From JACKCP01 sp051744925 (GTDB taxonomy: Bacteria > Desulfobacterota > Desulfobacteria > Desulfobacterales > JACKCP01): 28,629 nucleotides of DNA. Shown piece after piece: positions 23,456-28,629 of the stretch (the stretch's first letter is position 1; every line of letters begins with the position of its first letter). Below the pieces are notes generated by a model. That model was not told the DNA's origin. It worked only from the letters and a program-made list of their open reading frames with translations, and made no database searches. The stretch is from the NCBI GenBank assembly GCA_051744925.1, contig JBNJDM010000023.1, forward strand, positions 1-28,629, read 5' to 3'. Position numbers and translations under genes: made by a program.

Positions 23456-23541
23456 GCAGTGCAAAATTTATTTTACCATGCTATTTAATCTTTACCTATA
23501 TAACATAAAGTATTTTAAAATATCAAGTTTAATTGCACTGC
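23456..23541. repeat. separated inverted repeat GCAGTGCAA / TTGCACTGC
   Basis: Perfect 9 bp inverted repeats at 23456-23464 and 23533-23541 bracket 68 bp of the divergent STAS/lnt promoter region. The second arm lies 17 bp before the lnt start and touches its binding site. It may be a pair of operator half-sites or chance. Confidence 0.3.
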
Positions 23542-23558
23542 AGAAAGGCCGGAAATAA

Positions 23559-25091
23559 ATGAAAAAAAACTTTAATTTTATCTTTTATTCATCAATTTCA
23601 GTATTGCTTTTCACAATTTCATTCGCCGGATACGGGTACAGTTTTTTAATATGGTTTGCGCTTGTACCTTTTTTAATGGCTGTCTCTGCTTATGAAACAA
23701 AAAGATTTAAAAAGGGAATAGCATTCGGAGCTGTTTTGCACACAGCTTCACTTATATGGCTTGCACAGACAATATCAAGTTACGGGGGGCTGCCCTATTT
23801 ATCATCTGTTGCTGCCATAGTTCTTCTGGGACTGTACCTGGGGATATATACCGGAATATTTGCACTATTGTTACCTGACACAGAAAAAAAGCCTGTTATA
23901 TCTTTATTTCTTATACCTGCTGTATGGACAGGTCTTGACTTTACAGTTTCATTTCTCTTTTCAGGATTTCCATGGGTTTTTGCAGGATACACCCAGTACA
24001 AAAATCTTGATCTTATCCAACTTGGATCTGTTACAGGAATATATGGAATCACATACTACATTATACTTATAAACACAGCTTTATTCCTTTTAATAAATTC
24101 ATTTCTTAAAACAAAAAAAATTTTAACAAAGCAAAACCTTTATATTGCTGTTGCAATATTTATTGTGTCAGGTGTTATTTTTACTTACGGAAATTTTTCC
24201 ATTAAAAAAACACAAAACCTTATAAAAAAGGCCGAACATAGTAGTATTTTAATACTTCAGCCTAATATTTTACCGGAAAGTAAAAACTCTGGTTCAATTA
24301 AAAAAACACTTAAGGAGCACACTTCTTTATCAAAAAAATTTTCAGGAGAATACGATTTCGCGCTCTGGCCTGAAACTTCACTTCCATACCCTGTATTTTC
24401 AGATAAAAACCTTTTAAACAAAATCAAAAACCATGCTCAGACAAACGGAAACCAGATAATAGGCCTTCTTTCTGTAAAAAAAGATCACAAAAACAATTAT
24501 ACACTTAAAAACAGAAGTGTTCTTTTTACAAAAAACGGTAATTTTGATCATTTTTATGATAAAATCCATCTTGTTCCTTTTGGTGAGTATATCCCCCTTA
24601 AAAAATATTTTCCTTTTTTTGAAAAATTCATTGTACCTTCCGGAGAATTTAATCCCGGTAAAGAGAACAATTTTATCAAACACAACAAGCTAAAAGCAGG
24701 AATTAAAATATGTTTTGAAATTATTTTTCCTGATCTTGTGAGAAAACAGGTAAAGCAGGGAAGTAATATAATTATCAATATGACAAATGATGCATGGTTT
24801 GGAAAAACTCCCGGGCCTTATCAGCACCTTGCCATCTCTGTTTTGCGTGCTGCTGAAAACAAAAGATCGGTTGCAAGAGCTGCAAATACCGGAATATCTG
24901 CACATATACTCCCCACAGGAGAAATTAAGGAAAAAACAAGTATTTTTGAAAAAAAATCTGTTCTTAACTCACTTCCTCTTTTGGAAGAAAAAACCTTTTA
25001 TACAAAATACGGAGATTTTTTTGCATATATCTGCTTTGCTGTGTTATTATTGCAAGGCTTTTTTTTCTACAGAAAACTTAAAAAACAATAA
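23559..25091 (+). CDS. lnt: apolipoprotein N-acyltransferase
   Basis: 510 aa integral inner-membrane enzyme that adds the third acyl chain to the N-terminal Cys of lipoproteins, using phospholipid as donor. About six hydrophobic helices fill residues 8-210, and a final helix is near 487-503. The periplasmic nitrilase-like domain (about 228-470) holds the Glu-Lys-Cys triad: Glu272 (ALWPETS), Lys335 (YDKIHLVPFGEY) and Cys385 (IKICFEIIF), close to the E. coli numbering. The ATG follows AAAGG. The gene begins a run of closely packed genes (lnt, prfB, HD, thiE-thiL, trmO-like) that is probably one operon. Confidence 0.97.
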   Translation: MKKNFNFIFYSSISVLLFTISFAGYGYSFLIWFALVPFLMAVSAYETKRFKKGIAFGAVLHTASLIWLAQTISSYGGLPYLSSVAAIVLLGLYLGIYTGIFALLLPDTEKKPVISLFLIPAVWTGLDFTVSFLFSGFPWVFAGYTQYKNLDLIQLGSVTGIYGITYYIILINTALFLLINSFLKTKKILTKQNLYIAVAIFIVSGVIFTYGNFSIKKTQNLIKKAEHSSILILQPNILPESKNSGSIKKTLKEHTSLSKKFSGEYDFALWPETSLPYPVFSDKNLLNKIKNHAQTNGNQIIGLLSVKKDHKNNYTLKNRSVLFTKNGNFDHFYDKIHLVPFGEYIPLKKYFPFFEKFIVPSGEFNPGKENNFIKHNKLKAGIKICFEIIFPDLVRKQVKQGSNIIINMTNDAWFGKTPGPYQHLAISVLRAAENKRSVARAANTGISAHILPTGEIKEKTSIFEKKSVLNSLPLLEEKTFYTKYGDFFAYICFAVLLLQGFFFYRKLKKQ

Positions 25092-25102
25092 GGAGAATTC
25101 AG

Positions 25103-26201
25103 ATGAGCGCAGAACTAAAACAGACAATAAACGAATGCATTAAAAGACTTGACCAGATCAAGGAGTGTCTTTGACCCTGCCGGCATAGAATTCAGACTTG
25201 ATGAAATAGAAGCACAGATTTCAAGACCCGATTTCTGGGATAATCCTGAAGAAAATACACCTGTATTAAAAGAACGTTCAAGACTTACTGAAAGGCTTAA
25301 CCAGTACAAAGACATTAAAACAAGGCTTGAAGACAGTGATGAACTCCTTGATATGGCTATGGAGGAAAATGATCAAAGCATTGTAAAAGAAGTTGAAAAA
25401 GAGGTTAAAAAAACAGATAAAGAGCTTCACAAATTTTCTTTAAAACTTATGCTTAATGATGATGACGATTCTTGCAGCGCAATAATGTCGATTAATGCAG
25501 GAGCCGGGGGCACCGAAGCCCAGGACTGGGTTGAAATGCTGATGAGGATGTATCTGAGATGGTGTGAGTCAAGGGATTACCCCACAGAGATAATAGATCT
25601 TCAGCCCGGAGACGAAGCAGGCATAAAAAGTGTTACATTTTCTGTCAAAGGTGAATATGCCTTTGGTTATCTTAAAACAGAAAACGGAGTCCACAGACTT
25701 GTGAGAATATCACCGTTTAATGCAAACGGAAAACGTCAGACTTCTTTTGCATCTGTTTTTGTATACCCTGAAATTGAAAAAGAGATTTCTATAGACATAG
25801 AAGACAAAGACTTAAGAGTAGATGTTTTCAGGGCAAGCGGCGCAGGAGGACAGCATGTTAACAAAACAAGTTCAGCTGTAAGAATAACCCATATTCCAAC
25901 AGGAATTGTAGCCCAGTGTCAGCAGCAGAAATCACAGCACCGTAACAAAGAAATAGCAATGAATGTTCTTAAATCAAGGCTTTATCAGATTGAAAAACAA
26001 AAACAGGAACAAAAACTCCAGGAGATTCATGAAGGTAAAGATGAAATTGCCTGGGGAAACCAGATAAGATCTTACATCCTGCACCCTTATCAGATGATTA
26101 AAGATCACAGAACAAATCATGAAACAGGAAACACCCAGGCCGTGCTTGACGGAAGCCTGGATGACTTTATTGAATCAGCATTATTTTCAGACGCGGTATA
26201 A
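25103..26201 (+). CDS. prfB: peptide chain release factor 2, with programmed +1 frameshift
   Basis: RF2 terminates translation at UGA and UAA. The gene starts at the ATG at 25103 (AAGGAG 7 nt upstream, overlapping the lnt stop). It reads 23 codons (MSAELKQTINECIKRLDQIKECL) to an in-frame TGA at 25172-25174. A +1 slip on CTT-TGA-C resumes at GAC 25173, giving 365 aa: join(25103..25171, 25173..26201). The tripeptide anticodon SPF is at about 203-205 and the catalytic GGQ at about 248-250 (ASGAGGQHVNKT). The frameshift autoregulates RF2 by sensing its own level at UGA. Reading from an internal start near 25149 would wrongly drop the N-terminus. If this organism uses UGA for selenocysteine, RF2 competes with SelB at those codons. 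Confidence 0.97.
25160..25175 (+). other. RF2 programmed frameshift site
   Basis: AAGGAGTGTCTTTGAC. An internal Shine-Dalgarno-like AAGGAG lies 3 nt before the slippery CTT and the UGA, followed by C, as in the classic E. coli prfB site. Confidence 0.95.
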
Positions 26202-26203
26202 AA

Positions 26204-26746
26204 ATGGATCCCGTAAGTATAATAGAAAAACATTATAAAAAAAATTCAAAAGCTTATAATATACTTTTAACACACAGCAGGCTTGTTACTGAAAAAGCTT
26301 TAAAAATTGCCGGCAAAATTAATGAGCCTGCAGATAAAAATTTTATATATGAAGCTTCCATGCTTCACGATATAGGAATGATATTCACACATGCCCCTGA
26401 CATAGGTTGCTATGGAAATCATCCCTATATTACCCACGGAATTTTTGGGAGAAAACTTCTGGAAGAAGAAGGTCTTTTTGATCATGCAGCTGTAGCTGAA
26501 AGACATACAGGAACCGGAATTACAAAAGAGGAAATAGAAAAAAAAGACCTTCCTCTCCCCTTAAGGGACATGATTCCTGTTACCCTTGAACAGGAAATAA
26601 TCTGTTATGCAGATAAATTTTTTTCCAAGGATCCTGAAAAACTCTTATATGAAAAACCTGCTGAAGCTGTAGCAGAGGCAATGGAAAAATACGGGAAATC
26701 TCACTTAAAAAAATTCAGAGAATGGCATTTACGGTTCAATGTTTAA
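26204..26746 (+). CDS. HD-domain (HDIG-type) putative metal-dependent phosphohydrolase
   Basis: 180 aa. The HD motifs are His24 (LLTHSRLVTEKAL), the His55-Asp56 pair in ASMLHDIGMI, His73/His78 in NHPYITHG, and a later metal-ligand region around ERHTGTG. There are no membrane or sensory domains. This size class of stand-alone HD proteins hydrolyses phosphate esters or nucleotides; the substrate cannot be deduced. It starts 2 nt after prfB and overlaps the thiE-thiL gene by 8 nt, so it is in the operon. Confidence 0.85.
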   Translation: MDPVSIIEKHYKKNSKAYNILLTHSRLVTEKALKIAGKINEPADKNFIYEASMLHDIGMIFTHAPDIGCYGNHPYITHGIFGRKLLEEEGLFDHAAVAERHTGTGITKEEIEKKDLPLPLRDMIPVTLEQEIICYADKFFSKDPEKLLYEKPAEAVAEAMEKYGKSHLKKFREWHLRFNV

Positions 26747-28337
26747 AAAAAATCTAAAAAAGCATATTAAATTCTATTTTATTACTGATCATAACAGCAA
26801 AAAAGATTCAATGTATAACCAGGTTGAGTCTGCTGTAAAAGGCGGGGCATCAATTGTTCAGTACAGAAATAAAAATCTTTTGCCAGAGCAGATTGATGAA
26901 GTTTATAAAATCAGAAATTTTTTAAAACTTAATAAAATACCTTTTATTATAAACGATAATATTTTGCTTGCAAAAGCAGTTGATGCAGACGGAGTTCACT
27001 TAGGCCAGGAAGATTTTTCACCTTTACAGGCTAAACAGGTTATAGGAAAAGATAAAATTATTGGAATATCTGTTTCAGATTATAAGGAGTTTGAAAATAC
27101 AGATTTTTCAGACTGCGATTATATCGGCCTTGGCCCTGTTTTTGCCACAAACACTAAAAAAGATGCAAAAAAAGCCTGCGGAACTGAACTGATTACAGAT
27201 ATAACAAAAAAAACAGATCTGCCTGTTGCTGCAATTGGCGGAATCAATCAGGAAAATGCACAAAAAGTTATAAATGCAGGAGCATCCGGAATCTGCGTAA
27301 TAAGCGCACTTACAGCTTCTGATAATATCAGGTCAAAAGCACTTGAATTATCAGATATATTAAAAATATCACCTGCACAACCAGAGTACAAATGGAAAAA
27401 TGAGTTTGAACTTATAGAAAAACTGAAATGCTTTGAATCTTTTAAAAAAAATCTAAGAGTCGGAGCAGGTGATGATTCAGCCCTTCTTAACAGTATAGAA
27501 AACCCTGTTATTTCAACTGATGCACAGATTGAAGATGTTCATTTCAGGCTCAGTTTTCAAAACTTTTATGAAATCGGATTTAAATCTGTTTCAATAACTT
27601 TAAGTGATCTTTGTGCATCATATGCTGAACCTGTATCTGTTTTCATAAATCTCGGGCTTCCTGATTATGTTTCAGATAATGATATTGAAAATCTTTACAA
27701 AGGAATAAACAAAAACCTTTTAAAGCACAACTGTTCTTTGGGAGGGGGAAATATTGCAAAATCTTTAAAATTATCCATAGATCTTTTTGCAATAGGAAAC
27801 GGAAAACATATTTTCCCCCAAAGATCAAAAGCAAAACCTGATCAGCTGATATGTTCAACAGGTTATCTCGGGATTTCAAAGGCCGGCCTTGAAATTCTTG
27901 AAAACAATATAAAAGGTTATGATTTTCTTGTTGATGCATTTAAAAAACCTGAGCCTAAATTTTATGAAGCTGATATTTTAAGAAAAAATGATATTGAATG
28001 CGTAACAGATATAAGTGACGGTCTTTACGGAGATGTTTTGCATATTGCAAAGAGCTCTGAGCTCACTGCTGAGCTTGACCCAGAAACTATGAAGGTTCAC
28101 CCTGAACTTGAAAAATACTGCAGAGAATTTGATAAAAATCCATATGATTATATAATTTCCGGGGGAGAAGATTATGAACTTCTTTTTACATGTTCGGTGT
28201 CTCAATATGAAAAAATAAGAAAAAAAATTAAAAATTCTTTTATTGCAGGAAGATTTATAAAATTTTCCAAAGATTTTATAAAATCTGATATTACAGGCAG
28301 ATCATATAATCACGGTCAAAACAAGGTGTCAGAATAA
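26739..28337 (+). CDS. thiE-thiL: fused thiamine-phosphate synthase (ThiE) and thiamine-monophosphate kinase (ThiL)
   Basis: 532 aa bifunctional protein. Residues about 10-208 are a ThiE TIM barrel: QYRNK, INDNILLAKAVDADGVHLGQ, DYIGLGPVFATNTKKDA and AAIGGIN. It joins HMP-pyrophosphate to thiazole phosphate to make thiamine monophosphate. Residues about 220-530 are ThiL: FELIEKL, GAGDDSALL, STDAQIEDVHF, ITLSDLCA and SGGEDYELLF. It phosphorylates thiamine monophosphate to the pyrophosphate cofactor. The linker (about 209-218, ISPAQPEYKW) is short. The two activities are consecutive, so the fusion may pass the intermediate directly. Both halves keep their main motifs, so both are probably active. 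No TPP riboswitch is seen upstream, as the gene is internal to an operon (8 nt overlap with the HD gene). Confidence 0.93.
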   Translation: MFKKNLKKHIKFYFITDHNSKKDSMYNQVESAVKGGASIVQYRNKNLLPEQIDEVYKIRNFLKLNKIPFIINDNILLAKAVDADGVHLGQEDFSPLQAKQVIGKDKIIGISVSDYKEFENTDFSDCDYIGLGPVFATNTKKDAKKACGTELITDITKKTDLPVAAIGGINQENAQKVINAGASGICVISALTASDNIRSKALELSDILKISPAQPEYKWKNEFELIEKLKCFESFKKNLRVGAGDDSALLNSIENPVISTDAQIEDVHFRLSFQNFYEIGFKSVSITLSDLCASYAEPVSVFINLGLPDYVSDNDIENLYKGINKNLLKHNCSLGGGNIAKSLKLSIDLFAIGNGKHIFPQRSKAKPDQLICSTGYLGISKAGLEILENNIKGYDFLVDAFKKPEPKFYEADILRKNDIECVTDISDGLYGDVLHIAKSSELTAELDPETMKVHPELEKYCREFDKNPYDYIISGGEDYELLFTCSVSQYEKIRKKIKNSFIAGRFIKFSKDFIKSDITGRSYNHGQNKVSE

Positions 28338-28339
28338 AA

Positions 28340-28629
28340 ATGGATAAATTTACCATTAATCCGGTTGGCTTTATTTCATCAGATATTAAAACCAAAAGTC
28401 AGGCTCCCAAGCAGGGTCATGAAGGGGAGTATAAAGCCTGGATAGAAATAAATCCTGAATTCAAAGATGCAGCTGAAGATATTATAGAGGGAAAAGAGAT
28501 TATAATAATCACCTGGCTTCATAAATCCGACAGAGATGTTTTAAAGGTTCATCCAAGGGGTGACAGAAAAAACCGATTAACAGGGGTATTTTCCACAAGA
28601 TCTCCTGACAGGCCTAATCCTCTTGGACT
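28340..28629 (+). CDS. TsaA/TrmO-family protein, 3' end outside the window
   Basis: The first 96 codons are visible, starting at the ATG at 28340, 2 nt after thiE-thiL, with AAGGTG about 11 nt upstream. The N-terminus MDKFTINPVGFISSDI and the block LTGVFSTRSPDRPNPLG are characteristic of the YaeB/TrmO fold, an SAM-dependent beta barrel. E. coli TrmO methylates t6A37 of tRNA-Thr. Family members in anaerobes are often small stand-alone versions of less certain role. The window edge cuts the gene inside the conserved motif. Confidence 0.88.
   Translation, partial: MDKFTINPVGFISSDIKTKSQAPKQGHEGEYKAWIEINPEFKDAAEDIIEGKEIIIITWLHKSDRDVLKVHPRGDRKNRLTGVFSTRSPDRPNPLG

Noticed and set aside
25149..26201. 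A shorter RF2 frame starting at a TTG near 25149
   Set aside because: The true start is the ATG at 25103 with a perfect binding site; the TGA at 25172 is a classical programmed frameshift site, not a disruption.

Overview
The window is AT-rich chromosomal DNA from a Gram-negative bacterium, most likely an anaerobic Desulfobacterota (deltaproteobacterial) species. Pointers are the trigger factor-clpP-clpX-lon block, the tRNA-Val/tRNA-Asp cassettes, outer-membrane and envelope genes (YfaZ-like protein, Lnt, a DUF748/AsmA-like protein), and what looks like a selenocysteine-encoding gene. I see no phage, transposase or CRISPR. The taxonomic call is an inference from gene content.

Layout. 1-386: 5' part of an unrecognised gene on the minus strand. 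745-3018: hybrid sensor kinase (three PAS, HisKA, HATPase, REC). 3027-5963 (minus): large DUF748 envelope protein. 6199-7184: three-gene unit of a tiny one-helix membrane protein whose frame continues through UGA with a bacterial SECIS-like hairpin, an ECF sigma factor, and an RsrA-type zinc anti-sigma factor. 7472-8395: redox-regulated chaperone Hsp33, preceded by a palindromic repeat. 8468-10768 (minus): exported CehA/McbA-type PHP metallohydrolase. 11235-12792 (minus): patatin-like lipase and hotdog thioesterase. 12906-14829 (minus): YfaZ-like porin, universal stress protein, cobalamin adenosyltransferase. 15185-15795 (minus): two tandem tRNA-Val/tRNA-Asp cassettes, each with its own promoter and terminator. 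15855-21636 (minus): lon, clpX, clpP, tig. 21845-22864: cell-wall amidase and tRNA-Pro. 22926-23071: second copy of the palindromic repeat. 23101-23406 (minus): STAS protein. 23559-28629: lnt, prfB (programmed +1 frameshift), HD-domain protein, a ThiE-ThiL fusion, and the start of a TrmO-family gene.

Themes. Protein quality control is concentrated here (trigger factor, ClpXP, Lon, Hsp33). The most interesting unit is 6199-7184. Its anti-sigma factor, read from the ATG at 6924, has Cys11, His37, Cys41 and Cys44, the same numbering as the zinc/redox site of Streptomyces RsrA. Its first gene appears to encode a selenocysteine six residues from the TGA to a downstream Cys (U-x4-C) on a tail predicted to face the cytoplasm. 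I read this as a candidate thiol/selenol redox-sensing sigma module. The sigma-factor start codon lies inside the selenocysteine-dependent part of the first reading frame, so sigma synthesis could be coupled to UGA decoding. That last step is inference.
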